Assembly: GCF_016464305.1 (NCBI RefSeq)
Contig: NZ_JAEIOJ010000003.1
Span: 1 to 64,000, forward strand
Length of the DNA: 64,000 nt
Source: Umezawaea beigongshangensis
GTDB lineage: Bacteria; Actinomycetota; Actinomycetes; Mycobacteriales; Pseudonocardiaceae
Reading direction: 5' to 3'
The notes below the pieces were generated by a model. The model was not told where the DNA came from. It did not search any database and saw only the letters and a program-made list of their open reading frames with translations. This document shows, one piece after another, positions 50,699-61,614 of this stretch; the first letter of the stretch is position 1, and each line of letters starts with the position of its first letter. The position numbers and the translations under genes were made by a program.

Positions 50699-51964
50699 TC
50701 AGTAACCCTGGTAACCGCCACCACCGGCCATCGACGCCAGGCCGGGGTGCCCCTCGAAGCCGCCGTAGCGGCTGAAGGTGTACCGGACACCGGCGATGAT
50801 GTTGTCGATGGGGTTGTAGATGTCGTCGTGGCCCGGCAGCTTGTGCGCCTGGAACGTCGGGTCGATGCACTGCATCAGGCCCTTGGACGGCGTTCCGGCC
50901 GCGGCGTTGGAGTCCCAGTCGTTGAGGGCGTGGGGGTTGCCCCCCGACTCCTTCTCGATGATCGTCCAGATCTCGTCGATGTTGGCCTCGGTGACCGGGA
51001 TGCCGTTGGCCTGGAGGATCTTGATGGCCTCGCGGATCCACTCCTCGACGTTGCCGGGCGGCGGGCCGCTGGTGGGCGGGGGACCGCTGGAGCCGTAGCC
51101 GCCGAAACCGCCGCTGCTCTCACCGCCACCTCCGCCGCCGCCACCGCTGAAGCCGCCGCCACCGGCACCGCCGCCGCCGCCGCTGGCGCCTCCACCGCTG
51201 AAGCTCCCGCCGCCACCACCGCCGCCACCGGACGCGGCGGCCTGGGGCTGGGCCTGCGGCTGCTGCTGGGGCTGCTCGGCCGCGGGTGCGGGTGCGGGCG
51301 GGGTGGTGACCGAGGACTCCCCGGTGTCACCGGACGCCTGCCTCGGCTCCGGCGAGGGCGCCCAGTCCAGGTGCAGGCCCGGCGCGGGCGTGAACGGCGC
51401 GTTCATCGGGTCGGGGATGGCGGAGAACCTCGGCTCGATCCCGTCGGTGCGGCCCTTCAGAGCCGTCGCGGCGGTGGCGAGCGCGTTCTCCGCCGTCGCG
51501 ATCACCGGCTGGGCGTCGCTGGCCGCGGCGGCGCACAGGCCGCTGATGGTGGCCTCCAGCTCGGCGGGCGGCTTGCCCGCGTTCGCCGCGCGCAGCGCGC
51601 GGACCTGGCTCAGGAGGTTCTCGCAGATCCGCGTGACGGACGACTTCGCCGTCTCCAGCGCGTCGGCCGCGCCGATCAGGTCGGCCGCGGCGTCGGTCAG
51701 CGCGCGCGAGATCGACTCGCCCGCCTTGCCGAACCGGCCCATGTAGACCACGAACGCGTCGGCCGCCTCGCCCTCCCAGCCGCCGTCCAGCGTCACCACG
51801 GACCGCGCGACGTCCGCGCCGCTCTCGTCGGAGGACGTCACCGCCCGCTTCCAGCGCTCGGCGACGTCGCGCACCGCCTGCGGCTGCGCCCGTTCGACCT
51901 TCTCCGCGAGTCCGGCGAGCGCCTGCCCACCGGGCAGCGCGGCCACCTCGTCCTTCGCGCTCAT
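50699..51964 (-). CDS. WXG-domain / lytic transglycosylase (SLT) fusion, ESX substrate
   Basis: A 421-aa protein. Residues 1-195 are helical with a WXG turn (LDGGWEGEAADAF), residues 215-305 are Pro/Gln then Gly/Ser-rich linker, and residues 310-421 are a soluble-lytic-transglycosylase domain with the catalytic glutamate in IIEKESGGNPHAL, SKGLMQCIDPTFQAH and the final IIAGVRYTFSRYGG. There is no Sec signal peptide, so the WXG half probably directs type VII export and the C-terminal half cuts peptidoglycan outside. The start is coupled (ATGA) to the preceding small WXG-like gene. Confidence 0.85.
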   Translation of the reverse strand: MSAKDEVAALPGGQALAGLAEKVERAQPQAVRDVAERWKRAVTSSDESGADVARSVVTLDGGWEGEAADAFVVYMGRFGKAGESISRALTDAAADLIGAADALETAKSSVTRICENLLSQVRALRAANAGKPPAELEATISGLCAAAASDAQPVIATAENALATAATALKGRTDGIEPRFSAIPDPMNAPFTPAPGLHLDWAPSPEPRQASGDTGESSVTTPPAPAPAAEQPQQQPQAQPQAAASGGGGGGGGSFSGGGASGGGGGAGGGGFSGGGGGGGGESSGGFGGYGSSGPPPTSGPPPGNVEEWIREAIKILQANGIPVTEANIDEIWTIIEKESGGNPHALNDWDSNAAAGTPSKGLMQCIDPTFQAHKLPGHDDIYNPIDNIIAGVRYTFSRYGGFEGHPGLASMAGGGGYQGY

Positions 51965-52275
51965 CGGTCTCCCGTCCTGCGGATCTGGTCCCCACCGGCG
52001 GCGTCGCGCTCGGTCACGTCGGTCTGCACGGAGTCGAGCGACCGCTCCACCTTGCCGAGCAGCGACTCCGCCGCGGCGAACTCCGCCCCGACGAGCTGGT
52101 CCAGGCCGCTGACCGCGGAGGCCAGCGCGCCGGACGACGCGAGCCCGCCGAAGACGTCAGCACCGCTGACCGCGTCGGAGAAGGAATCACCGATCGCGCC
52201 GAACTTCCCCGCCCGGTCGCTCGCCGTCGTGCGGCACCGGTCCAGGGCTTCCGCGTTGTACTTGGCCAAGGCCAC
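51961..52275 (-). CDS. WXG/EspC-like small protein, 104 aa
   Basis: A helical protein beginning MALAKYNAEALDRC with two predicted helices separated near residue 45, of the size of ESX small partners. No clear W-x-G or YxxxD is present, so the assignment rests on size, helicity and tight coupling to the WXG-transglycosylase gene (ATGA overlap). It may be the export partner of that protein. The GTG at 52275 has a GGGGG-rich site upstream. Confidence 0.68.
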   Translation of the reverse strand: MALAKYNAEALDRCRTTASDRAGKFGAIGDSFSDAVSGADVFGGLASSGALASAVSGLDQLVGAEFAAAESLLGKVERSLDSVQTDVTERDAAGGDQIRRTGDR

Positions 52276-52320
52276 GTCGGCCTACCCCCTTCACGAGCCT
52301 GTGCGGAAAACTCTAGAGCG

Positions 52321-52336
52321 CCCGGCGGCCGCCGGG
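52321..52336. terminator. 16-bp perfect palindrome between EspG and WXG genes
   Basis: CCCGGCGGCCGCCGGG reads the same on both strands. It lies in the 148-bp gap after the EspG gene (minus-strand stop at 52424) and 46 bp before the WXG-like start, so it is either a terminator or a regulator site for the 52275-50699 pair. Confidence 0.45.
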
Positions 52337-52423
52337 TGCGGTTCGGGCCGCACGTCGCCCGGACCTCACAAACCTTTGCGGCCGCACAGGGGTCCGACGC
52401 GCTCCGCGACGGCGGAGTTCCGC

Positions 52424-53179
52424 TCAGACCTCGTCCAGCAGCTCCCACAGGCAACCGGCGAGCCGCTGGTTGTCCACCGGCGTGATCGTGCTCCAGTTCC
52501 GCCTGTCCGTGCTGGGCCGCAGCTGGTGCAGGTAGCGACCGGACGGGGTGTCGTGGAACGACACCACGCGACCGGCGCGCTTGCGGGCGCGCTCCGCGCC
52601 GAACTGCCCGCGCGTGGTCATGCCGTCGCACATCGCGGCCAGCTCCTGCGCCTCGCTGAGCGGGATGCCGCGCCGCTCCAGCGAGAGCACCAGCTTCTCC
52701 GCGTCGAGCCCTGCCTCCTTCGACGCCGCGCGCAGCGTCTCGTGCGGCACGCTCGTCGACCGGCCCCGCCCCGCCTGCGCGTCACCGGCCACCGAGACCG
52801 CGGCGTCGGCGAGCGCAGTGGCGCGGGACTCGATCAACCACACCTCACCGCGGTCCACCACGGCGAGCAGCCCGGCCTCTCCCGCGCCCGCCGCCAGGCC
52901 GGTGATCTTGCGGTCGGTCCAGATCCACACGTCGAAGGAGAACTGCGGGTTGGCGAGCAGCGCGAAGGCGTCCGCGAGTTCGGGCACCACGCGTCCCCGC
53001 TCGGCCAGCTCGCGGGCCTCCAGCGACTCCCAGGCGCCCGCGACCAGACGAGCGCGCTCCGTGTGGGTCGTGCCGGGGCTGGGCACGTCGAGGGCGACGT
53101 TGCGCCCCTGGAGACGCTCCGCCTCCCACGCGACGTCGAACTCCAGCGCCGACAGCACGACCGTGCCGGGAGGCGTCAA
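52424..53179 (-). CDS. EspG-family ESX secretion chaperone (locus B)
   Basis: A 251-aa EspG-like chaperone: LSALEFDVAWEAERL, VALDVPSPGTTHTERARL and the final SGRYLHQLRPSTDRRNWSTITPVDNQRLAGCLWELL match the EspG at 20089 in order and spacing, though overall similarity is moderate. It should bind the PPE-like protein encoded immediately upstream. The start is a TTG at 53179 overlapping the PPE-like stop (TTGA), without a clear ribosome site, so it may depend on coupling. Confidence 0.82.
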   Translation of the reverse strand: MTPPGTVVLSALEFDVAWEAERLQGRNVALDVPSPGTTHTERARLVAGAWESLEARELAERGRVVPELADAFALLANPQFSFDVWIWTDRKITGLAAGAGEAGLLAVVDRGEVWLIESRATALADAAVSVAGDAQAGRGRSTSVPHETLRAASKEAGLDAEKLVLSLERRGIPLSEAQELAAMCDGMTTRGQFGAERARKRAGRVVSFHDTPSGRYLHQLRPSTDRRNWSTITPVDNQRLAGCLWELLDEV

Positions 53180-54543
53180 CGGACCGGGTCGTCCTTCTGC
53201 CGCGGGCCGTCCTCGTCGCCGATGACGGACTGCACGACCAGACGCTCGTCCCCGAAGACCTCGTCGGACTCCACGCCGTACTTGCGCACGTGCTCCTCGT
53301 CCTCCTCGCCGGGAGCGCCACGACCGGACGCGGCGGGCTGCATCACGCCGCTCGCCCCGGCTCCGGCGCGGCCAGCGCCGCCCTTGGCTCCGGGTCCCGT
53401 GCGCTGAGCGTTCTCCTCGCCCACGACACCGGTCACCGCGGCACCGGCCTTGGCGGCCGTACCCGTTCCCGTGCCCGTTCCCGTGCTGGCGGGCGCCTTC
53501 CCCGCGGGAGCGGCACCGCCGCCACCGGCAGCGGCACCGCCACCACCGGCGCCACCCCGCACGATCCGAGCACCGCGCGCCGTCGCGGCGGCGGCACCGA
53601 GCCCCAGCGCGCCGGCACCGGCGAGCCCCAGCCCGAGCGGCAGGTTCGACCCGCCGCCCTTCGGCAGCATCGAGGCGGCCGGGGGCAGCGCGGAGGTGGT
53701 GGGGGACAACGGGTTGACGCCCGTGGAGTTGCCGGGAGGAATCGGCAGGCCGGTGTTGTTGCCACCGCCGGGCAGGTTGCCGCCGCCGAGGCCGTTGCCG
53801 CCACCGGGAACGTTGCCGAGGCCGTTGCCGCCACCGGGAACGTTGACCCCGCTGAAGCCGCCGCCACCGGGAAGTCCGGTGAACGTCCCGCCGCCGGACA
53901 GCGAGTTCGCCCCGCCGGGCACCGACACCGCGCTGGGCGAGGTCACCGAGGCGGAGGAGATCGAGGTGGTGGAGGAGGCGGCCGTGACGTCGAAGGTGGG
54001 CGGCTTGCCGGGAACCTCGAAGTCGTTGATGGCGTCGCGGCTGTTCTGCGCGTAGCCGTTGAGCCCGTCGATCGTCTGCTGACGAGCGGCGTTGGTCTCC
54101 TTGACCTCGGCGGCGTGATCGGTCTCCACGCCGAAGAAGTCGGCGAAGTCGTCGATGGTGGACGTCTCCGACGGACCCCGCAGAGTCTGCGACGGCGGCA
54201 TCCCGTTCTTGGCCTGGCTGTGCGAGTTGCTCTGCATCATCGTGGCCTGAGCGTTCTGCTTGCTGCTGGCCTGCGTCTCGTCGGCGTAGTCGGCCGACAC
54301 GGTGACGGACTTGCCCGCGTTGTCACCGGCGTTGCCCTGCCAGGCGATGCCCAGCTTCCCGAGTTCGTCGCGCAGGGCCTGGTCGACCTGGGTCAGGCTC
54401 TTGGCGAGCGTGCGCAGGGCGTGCGACGCCTCGCCGAACTTCTGCGCGGCGTCGCTGGTGTCGAACTTCTGCACCAGTTGAGCCAGCGACGGGTTGTCGT
54501 ACCCCTCGAACCGGAAGTCCTTGATGTCAACGAATCCGGACAT
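53176..54543 (-). CDS. PPE-like ESX substrate with Gly-rich linker (locus B)
   Basis: A 455-aa protein. Residues 1-190 form the helical PPE-like domain (DIKDFRFEGYDNPSLAQLVQKF, with a WXG-type turn GIAWQGNAGDNAG). Residues 200-400 are Gly/Asn/Pro/Ala-rich and contain a perfect 30-bp DNA duplication. The last 45 residues contain YGVESDEVFGDERLV and SVIGDED, which parallels the tail of the locus A protein at 20898. No signal peptide. ATG 54543 has GAGGGGG upstream. Partner EspG follows, and PE-like and DUF3558 genes precede it. Confidence 0.8.
   Translation of the reverse strand: MSGFVDIKDFRFEGYDNPSLAQLVQKFDTSDAAQKFGEASHALRTLAKSLTQVDQALRDELGKLGIAWQGNAGDNAGKSVTVSADYADETQASSKQNAQATMMQSNSHSQAKNGMPPSQTLRGPSETSTIDDFADFFGVETDHAAEVKETNAARQQTIDGLNGYAQNSRDAINDFEVPGKPPTFDVTAASSTTSISSASVTSPSAVSVPGGANSLSGGGTFTGLPGGGGFSGVNVPGGGNGLGNVPGGGNGLGGGNLPGGGNNTGLPIPPGNSTGVNPLSPTTSALPPAASMLPKGGGSNLPLGLGLAGAGALGLGAAAATARGARIVRGGAGGGGAAAGGGGAAPAGKAPASTGTGTGTGTAAKAGAAVTGVVGEENAQRTGPGAKGGAGRAGAGASGVMQPAASGRGAPGEEDEEHVRKYGVESDEVFGDERLVVQSVIGDEDGPRQKDDPVR
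53785..53844 (-). repeat. Perfect 30-bp tandem duplication in the PPE-like gene
   Basis: 53785-53814 and 53815-53844 are identical and encode a duplicated decapeptide, NVPGGGNGLG, on the minus strand. Identity at the DNA level, including third positions, indicates a recent slippage event. Confidence 0.9.
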
Positions 54544-54552
54544 CGTTCCCCC

Positions 54553-55152
54553 TCACCGCAACGTCTTCAGGGTTTCCAGCGCCATCTCGGCGGCGGTCTT
54601 GGCCTTGGCGCACACGCCGTCCTGCCCCGGCGCGTCCTCGCTACCGATCACCAAGTGCTCGACGAAGAGGTGCTGACCGTCGGCGACGTCAATGGCGTAC
54701 GAGCACTCGTCCTCGGCGCCCAGGAGCGTCACCTCAGCAGCACTGTAACCGTCGATCTCGGTCGGTGTGGCCTTGAAGTTCCCGTGGGCGTCGAGCCAGT
54801 AGTCGACTCCCCTTGTCAATACCGGGGAGATTCCGTAGGTGTTCGAGGAATCGGTGCTGAGGTAGGTGCAGTTCGGGACGTCCCCGGTATCGACGACATC
54901 ACTTGCACCAGGTGTCGGCTCAGCGATGACGAGTTGATCCATCTGTTGGGGCGTGAACAGCGCGCAGGGATCGACACCGTCCAGTTTCACTTCATCTGGC
55001 CTGGGCATCTTCGTCGAGGAACCAGTGGTGCTCGGCTGGTCTGCGGCAACCGAGGACGGACCGGCTTGACCGTCCTCGGTTGTGGTGCACCCCGCCAGAA
55101 GGACACCTGCCAACGCGCATACGACCAGTGATCGAAGCGTCTGCTCAGCCAC
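54553..55152 (-). CDS. DUF3558 lipoprotein (locus B)
   Basis: A 199-aa lipid-anchored protein. The signal peptide MAEQTLRSLVVCALAGVLLAGC has a lipobox at residue 22. The domain shows VDPCALFTPQQMDQLVI, VPNCTYLSTDSS, DECSYAIDVADGQHLFVEH and GVCAKAKTAAEMALETLKTL, the same order of cysteines and motifs as the copy at 22866. GTG 55152 overlaps the PE-like stop by 8 bp. The codon choice here is slightly less GC-rich than in its neighbours. Confidence 0.82.
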   Translation of the reverse strand: MAEQTLRSLVVCALAGVLLAGCTTTEDGQAGPSSVAADQPSTTGSSTKMPRPDEVKLDGVDPCALFTPQQMDQLVIAEPTPGASDVVDTGDVPNCTYLSTDSSNTYGISPVLTRGVDYWLDAHGNFKATPTEIDGYSAAEVTLLGAEDECSYAIDVADGQHLFVEHLVIGSEDAPGQDGVCAKAKTAAEMALETLKTLR

Positions 55153-55624
55153 TGTTCTGCTTTCCGAAGAACTGCGAGATCTCCTCGTCGGTGTATCCGT
55201 ACGTCTTCGCGGCCGCTCGCAATTGCTCGGCCAGACCGTCCAGGCTGTCGACGTACTCGCCGACCCTCGCGTTGTAGGAGTTGTCGGCCGTGACGAGACG
55301 TGAGTTCCACGCCTCGGCTACGGATGCGTTCACCTCGTCCGCGTTCCGGAGATCGATCCGCAGATCGCGACGGGCGTCGGATGCCGCCAAGCGCAGCTTG
55401 TCCGCCTGATCGCTGACGATCCTGCCCGCCTGGAGGACCGTCTCCTTGTCGACCTCGAACTTCTGGGCCGACCCCACGCTCGACCCGAGGTCGGAGAGGG
55501 CCTTCTCCGCTGTCGCGATCATGCCGACGGCCATGCCCACCGCGCCGCCGATACCGGCTCCGGCGGCGGCGAGGGCGTCGAAGCCGCCACCGACAGCCGC
55601 GTGTTCCTCTGCCACGACGTTCAA
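55145..55624 (-). CDS. PE/WXG-like ESX partner protein, 159 aa
   Basis: A helical protein with an Ala/Gly-rich N-terminal segment (AAAGAGIGGAVGMAVGM), long central helices, and a C-terminal YGYTDEE that holds both YxxxD (Tyr142-Asp146) and YxxxE patterns, fitting a type VII signal. First gene of locus B; the probable partner of the PPE-like protein two genes downstream. The start is a TTG at 55624 or a GTG at 55615. Confidence 0.72.
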   Translation of the reverse strand: MNVVAEEHAAVGGGFDALAAAGAGIGGAVGMAVGMIATAEKALSDLGSSVGSAQKFEVDKETVLQAGRIVSDQADKLRLAASDARRDLRIDLRNADEVNASVAEAWNSRLVTADNSYNARVGEYVDSLDGLAEQLRAAAKTYGYTDEEISQFFGKQNSG

Positions 55625-55742
55625 CCCCCGTACGGTCGGTAACAGGACGGTCCCGCTTCGCAGGCTACCAACGGGCCCGTGGTGCTGGCCCGTGCTTGGA
55701 CGAAGAGGGGGCCGTCCCGGTTCCGGCCGTTCGGGTGCCGGG

Positions 55743-57008
55743 TCAGTTCGCCGACGGGGCCGCCACCTCGCCCGCCGCCGCGCGCAGGGCGATGTCGGTG
55801 CGGTGGTGGGAGCCGGTCAGGTGGACGGTCGACACCCGCTCGTAGGCCGCCTCGCGGGCCGCGGCCAGGTCGGCGCCCGTGCCGACGACCGACAGGACGC
55901 GACCGCCGGTGGAGACCACGGCGCCGTCCTCGCGGCGGCGGGTGGCGGCGTGCAGGACGCCCTCGGCCTCGGTGCCGGTGATCACGTCTCCGGTGCGGGG
56001 ACGGCCGGGGTAGCCCTCAGCGGCGATCACGACGGTGACGGCGTAGCCGTCCTCCCACTCCAGGGGCGGGTGCTCGGCGAGGCGGCCGGTGGCGACGGCC
56101 AGCAGGAGACCGGCCAGCGGCGTGCGCAGCAGCGTCAGGACCGACTGGGTCTCCGGGTCGCCGAAGCGGCAGTTGAACTCGATGACCTCCGGTCCGTCGG
56201 AGGTCAGTGCCAGGCCCGCGTAGAGCAGGCCGGTGAACGGGGTGCCGCGCGCGGCCAGCTCGTCCACGACGGGCTGGACGCAGCGGGTCACGATGTCGTC
56301 GACCAGGTCGTCGGCCGCCCAGGGCAGCGGCGAGTAGGCGCCCATGCCGCCGGTGTTGGGGCCGTTGTCGCCGTCGCCGACGCGCTTGAAGTCCTGCGCG
56401 GGCAGCAGCGGCACGACGGTGGTGCCGTCGGTGAGGCAGAACAGCGACACCTCCGGACCGTCGAGGAACGACTCCAGCAGCACGGGGTGGCCGCCGTCGA
56501 GCAGGGTCATGGCGTGGGCGCGGGCCGTGGCGGAGTCGCGGGTCACGACGACGCCCTTGCCCGCGGCGAGCCCGTCGTCCTTGACCACCCAGGTGGGGCC
56601 GAAGCGGGCCAGCGCCGCGTCGAGACGCGCCGGGTTGTCGACGATCTCGCTGTGGGCGGTGGGCACGCCCGCGCTGTTCATGACGTCCTTGGCGAACGCC
56701 TTGGAGCCCTCGATGCAGGCGGCCTGCTTGGACGGGCCGAAGCAGGGGATGCCCGCGGCGCGGACGGCGTCGGCCGCTCCGGCGACGAGGGGCTGTTCGG
56801 GGCCGACGACCACCAGGTCGGCCTTCCACTCCTGCGCGAGCGCCGCGACGGCGGCGGCGTCCGCCACGTCGACCCCGGCGATCTCCGCGTGGCCCGCGAC
56901 GCCGGCGTTGCCGGGAGCACAGGCCAGGGCGGTCACCGCGGGGTCACGCGACAGAGCGAGGACAAGGGCATGTTCACGGGCACCAGACCCGATCACCAGG
57001 ACGCGCAC
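55743..57008 (-). CDS. purD: Phosphoribosylamine-glycine ligase PurD
   Basis: GAR synthetase, second step of purine synthesis. The 421-aa ATP-grasp protein starts [18 protein letters not shown] and carries [28 protein letters not shown] (ATP-grasp core), [25 protein letters not shown] and [14 protein letters not shown], all diagnostic. The start is GTG 57008. It stands alone with free space on both sides (118 bp and 362 bp). Confidence 0.95.
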   Translation of the reverse strand: MRVLVIGSGAREHALVLALSRDPAVTALACAPGNAGVAGHAEIAGVDVADAAAVAALAQEWKADLVVVGPEQPLVAGAADAVRAAGIPCFGPSKQAACIEGSKAFAKDVMNSAGVPTAHSEIVDNPARLDAALARFGPTWVVKDDGLAAGKGVVVTRDSATARAHAMTLLDGGHPVLLESFLDGPEVSLFCLTDGTTVVPLLPAQDFKRVGDGDNGPNTGGMGAYSPLPWAADDLVDDIVTRCVQPVVDELAARGTPFTGLLYAGLALTSDGPEVIEFNCRFGDPETQSVLTLLRTPLAGLLLAVATGRLAEHPPLEWEDGYAVTVVIAAEGYPGRPRTGDVITGTEAEGVLHAATRRREDGAVVSTGGRVLSVVGTGADLAAAREAAYERVSTVHLTGSHHRTDIALRAAAGEVAAPSAN

Positions 57009-57370
57009 GGTGGGCCAGAGTAGTTGACTCGGCCGGACGGGTGCGCGTCCCCCGCGTCATCCCCCCAGCGCGAGCTGCGCGCCGGGGTGCGGTTCGACGG
57101 GCGCGGTGTCCCCGGCCACCGGTCCGGCGACGTCGGGTCTCCCGTCGGGGGACGGCGGTCCGCCGCGCTCGGTCGAACTGGCCACGACCACCCCGGTGTG
57201 GATCTGCGCCGCGGCACCGCACGCCGCTCGTGACCCCGGTCACCGTCACAAGGGCGACCGGTCGCACCGTTCGTTCACCGTGACGTGTTCGCGGTGTCGC
57301 CCTACGGTGGCGCAGTTGTCGCGGTGCGCAACGAGTGTTGCCGCCGTCGGTTTCCACGAGGAGGTCAACG
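57009..57370. other. 362-bp divergent intergenic region without a gene
   Basis: Lies between purD (minus) and the secreted phosphodiesterase gene (plus). Open frames here are short, low-complexity and without ribosome sites. A possible plus-strand promoter has GTGACG near 57280 and TACGGT 17 bp further, about 70 bp before the downstream ATG. I see no riboswitch or tRNA. Confidence 0.4.
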
Positions 57371-58495
57371 ATGTTGCGCAGGACCCTCGGCGGTGTGGCG
57401 CTGTCCGCACTCGCACTGGTCGGTGTCGCCGTGCTGCCCTCAGCAGCGGCGGAACCAGCGGCGGACCGCGGCGGGCACGCGGCGACCGCGCCCCTCGTGT
57501 TCGGCCACCGCGGCGCGTCGGGCTACCGGCCCGAGCACACCCTGGCCGCCTACGAGCTCGCCGCCCGGATGGGCGCCGACTACGTCGAGCCCGACCTGGT
57601 GCCCACGAAGGACGGTCAGCTCGTCGCGCGGCACGAGAACGAGATCGGCGGCACGACGGACGTGGCGGACCGCCCGGAGTTCGCGTCCCGCAAGACCACG
57701 AAGGTCGTCGACGGCGTGTCGCTGACCGGCTGGTTCACCGAGGACTTCACCCTCGCCGAGCTCAAGACGCTGCGCGCGGAGGAGCGCATCCCGCAGATCC
57801 GCCCGCGCAACACCCTCTACGACGGCCGCTACGAGGTCCCGACCTTCCAGGAGGTCGTGGACCTGAGCAAGCGCCTGTCGCGGGAGCTGCGCCGCGAGAT
57901 CGGCGTCGCGCCGGAGACCAAGCACCCCACGTACTTCCGGGGGATCGGGCTCGCGCTGGAGCCGAAGCTCGTGGACGCGCTGAAGCGCAACGGCCTCGAC
58001 CGCGCGAACGCGAAGGTCGTCGTGCAGTCGTTCGAGGTGACGAACCTCAAGCAGCTCGACCGCGACCTGAAGGTGCAGCTCGTGCAGCTCCTCGGATCGA
58101 GCGGCGCTCCCCACGACCTCGTGGTCGCCGGTGACCCGCGGACCTACGCGGACCTGGCGAAGCCCGCCGGGCTGCGGGAGATCGCCCGCTACGCGGACGT
58201 GATCGGCCCGGACAAGAGCCTGGTGATCCCGCGCGACGCGGCCGGTTTCCTGACCGGGCCGACGACGCTGGTGCGCGACGCGCACGCCGTGCGGCTGCTG
58301 GTCGTGCCCTACACCTTCCGCAACGAGAACAGCTTCCTGCCCGCCGACTTCCGCTCCTCGGCCGACCCGGCGCAGTACGGCCAGGCGTTCGGCGAGTACC
58401 AGGAGTTCTTCGCGACGGGCATCGACGGACTGTTCAGCGACAACCCGGACACCGCGGTCGAGGCCCGTGCGGCCCTGCGGGCCGGAGCGGCCTGA
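57371..58495 (+). CDS. Secreted glycerophosphodiester phosphodiesterase
   Basis: A 374-aa exported enzyme that hydrolyses glycerophosphodiesters to glycerol-3-phosphate and an alcohol. A signal peptide (MLRRTLGGVALSALALVGVAVLPSAAAEP) precedes the GDPD barrel: FGHRGASGYRPEHTLAAYELAARMGADYVEPDLVPTKDGQLVARHE (by position, about residues 44-88) contains the catalytic His-Arg, Glu, Asp and His. The end has GIDGLFSDNPDTAV. The form with an insertion and extra-long loops matches the secreted GlpQ type. ATG 57371 has GAGGAGG upstream. Confidence 0.92.
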   Translation: MLRRTLGGVALSALALVGVAVLPSAAAEPAADRGGHAATAPLVFGHRGASGYRPEHTLAAYELAARMGADYVEPDLVPTKDGQLVARHENEIGGTTDVADRPEFASRKTTKVVDGVSLTGWFTEDFTLAELKTLRAEERIPQIRPRNTLYDGRYEVPTFQEVVDLSKRLSRELRREIGVAPETKHPTYFRGIGLALEPKLVDALKRNGLDRANAKVVVQSFEVTNLKQLDRDLKVQLVQLLGSSGAPHDLVVAGDPRTYADLAKPAGLREIARYADVIGPDKSLVIPRDAAGFLTGPTTLVRDAHAVRLLVVPYTFRNENSFLPADFRSSADPAQYGQAFGEYQEFFATGIDGLFSDNPDTAVEARAALRAGAA

Positions 58496-58519
58496 CCTCG
58501 CGAGCCGAGGTCTTCCGAG

Positions 58520-58555
58520 CGGGGGGCGCGACCGCAGCGGCGGCCGCGCCCCCCG
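58520..58555. terminator. 11-bp hairpin between convergent genes
   Basis: CGGGGGGCGCG at 58520-58530 pairs exactly with 58545-58555 around a 14-nt loop. It lies 24 bp after the phosphodiesterase stop and 15 bp before the end of purA. Confidence 0.82.
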
Positions 58556-58570
58556 ACGCACGTCGGGTGG

Positions 58571-60624
<2,054 letters not shown>

Positions 60625-60720
60625 TCGCCAACCGTCGGAGTGTCACCCGCAGGTGTTGCCATCGCGGTCCGACCGCAGGACTCTCGTCGTGAGGACTTCC
60701 CACCAGGAAGGATCGAGACG

Positions 60721-61359
60721 ATGTCACGAGTCGACGAAGCGCGTACCGCCGCGTTGTCCCTGCTGACGTCCACCGCCCTGGTTCTCGGCCTCGCGTCCCC
60801 CGCGGCCGCGACCCCGCCGGGCATCCCCGACGCCGCCACCGCCAGGACGGAGCTGGCCGCGCTGACCGTGCGGGCCGACGGCTCGATGACCGGCTACTCC
60901 CGCGACCTGTTCCCGCACTGGATCACCCAGTCGGGGACCTGCAACACCCGCGAGACGGTCCTCGAGCGCGACGGCACCGGCGTCGTGACCGACTCCAGCT
61001 GCGCCGCCACCTCCGGGCGCTGGTTCAGCCCCTACGACGGCGCGACGTGGACGGCGGCCTCCGACGTGGACGTCGACCACGTCGTGGCCCTGGCGGCCGC
61101 CTGGCGCTCCGGAGCGTCGAGCTGGACCACCGCGCAGCGGCGGTCGTTCGCCAACGACCTGTCCGGCCCGCAGCTGATCGCGGTCACCGACGACGTCAAC
61201 CAGGCCAAGGGCGACCAGACACCGGCCACCTGGAAACCGCCGCTGACCTCGTACTGGTGCACCTACGCCACGATGTGGACGCGCACGAAGCACACGTGGG
61301 CCCTTAGTGTGAACGTGGCGGAGAAGAGCGCGCTCCAGGAGATGCTCGGAAGGTGCTGA
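60721..61359 (+). CDS. Secreted HNH nuclease (DUF1524/GmrSD-like)
   Basis: A 212-aa exported protein. A signal peptide (core ALSLLTSTALVLGLASPAAA) is followed by the conserved nuclease region: YSRDLFPHWI, CNTRETVLERD, WFSPYDG, DVDHVVALAAAWRSGAS with the catalytic Asp-His, and later DDVNQAKGDQTPATW with Asn and Lys. This is the common actinomycete extracellular HNH nuclease, likely metal-dependent and non-specific. Cysteines in SGTCNTR, SSCAATS, YWCTY and LGRC suggest disulfides. Its stop overlaps the next start by one base (TGATG). Confidence 0.88.
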   Translation: MSRVDEARTAALSLLTSTALVLGLASPAAATPPGIPDAATARTELAALTVRADGSMTGYSRDLFPHWITQSGTCNTRETVLERDGTGVVTDSSCAATSGRWFSPYDGATWTAASDVDVDHVVALAAAWRSGASSWTTAQRRSFANDLSGPQLIAVTDDVNQAKGDQTPATWKPPLTSYWCTYATMWTRTKHTWALSVNVAEKSALQEMLGRC

Positions 61360-61610
61360 TGGCTGAGTACTCGTCCCCACTCGTGGCCGGTCCGGGCGGG
61401 CTGATGACCGACGAGGTCGGGGTGATCACCGGTGAACTGGAACTGCGCAGCACGCGCGACGACAGCGGTGCGGTGACCGTCTCCGTGCGCTACGCGGGCG
61501 CGGACGAGTGGTACGGCCTCACGGGCGCGTCGACGGCGCTGGCCGACCCCGCCGACCTGGAGCCGCTGCACGAGCTCCTGGTCGCGGTGCTGAACCGGCC
61601 CGAGGGCTGA
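61359..61610 (+). CDS. Small conserved hypothetical, 83 aa, coupled to the nuclease gene
   Basis: An acidic soluble protein (MAEYSSPLVAGPGGLMTDEVG) with an N-terminal beta-rich half (GVITGELELRSTRDDSGAVTVSVRYAG) and a helical end (LEPLHELLVAVLNRPEG). Starts at ATG 61359 within the nuclease stop, with GGAAGG upstream; a GTG at 61353 is possible. No signal peptide, so it acts in the cytoplasm. Coupling to a nuclease gene invites the idea of an inhibitor, but no evidence beyond position supports that. Confidence 0.7.
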   Translation: MAEYSSPLVAGPGGLMTDEVGVITGELELRSTRDDSGAVTVSVRYAGADEWYGLTGASTALADPADLEPLHELLVAVLNRPEG

Positions 61611-61614
61611 TCCC

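Noticed and set aside
50747-53407. 886-codon plus-strand frame across ESX locus B
   Set aside because: Overlaps four coherent minus-strand ESX genes and reads as Arg/Ala/Gly-rich shadow.
56974-57357. 127-codon minus-strand frame upstream of purD
   Set aside because: Extremely Arg/Thr-rich, overlaps the purD start and has no ribosome site; treated as intergenic.
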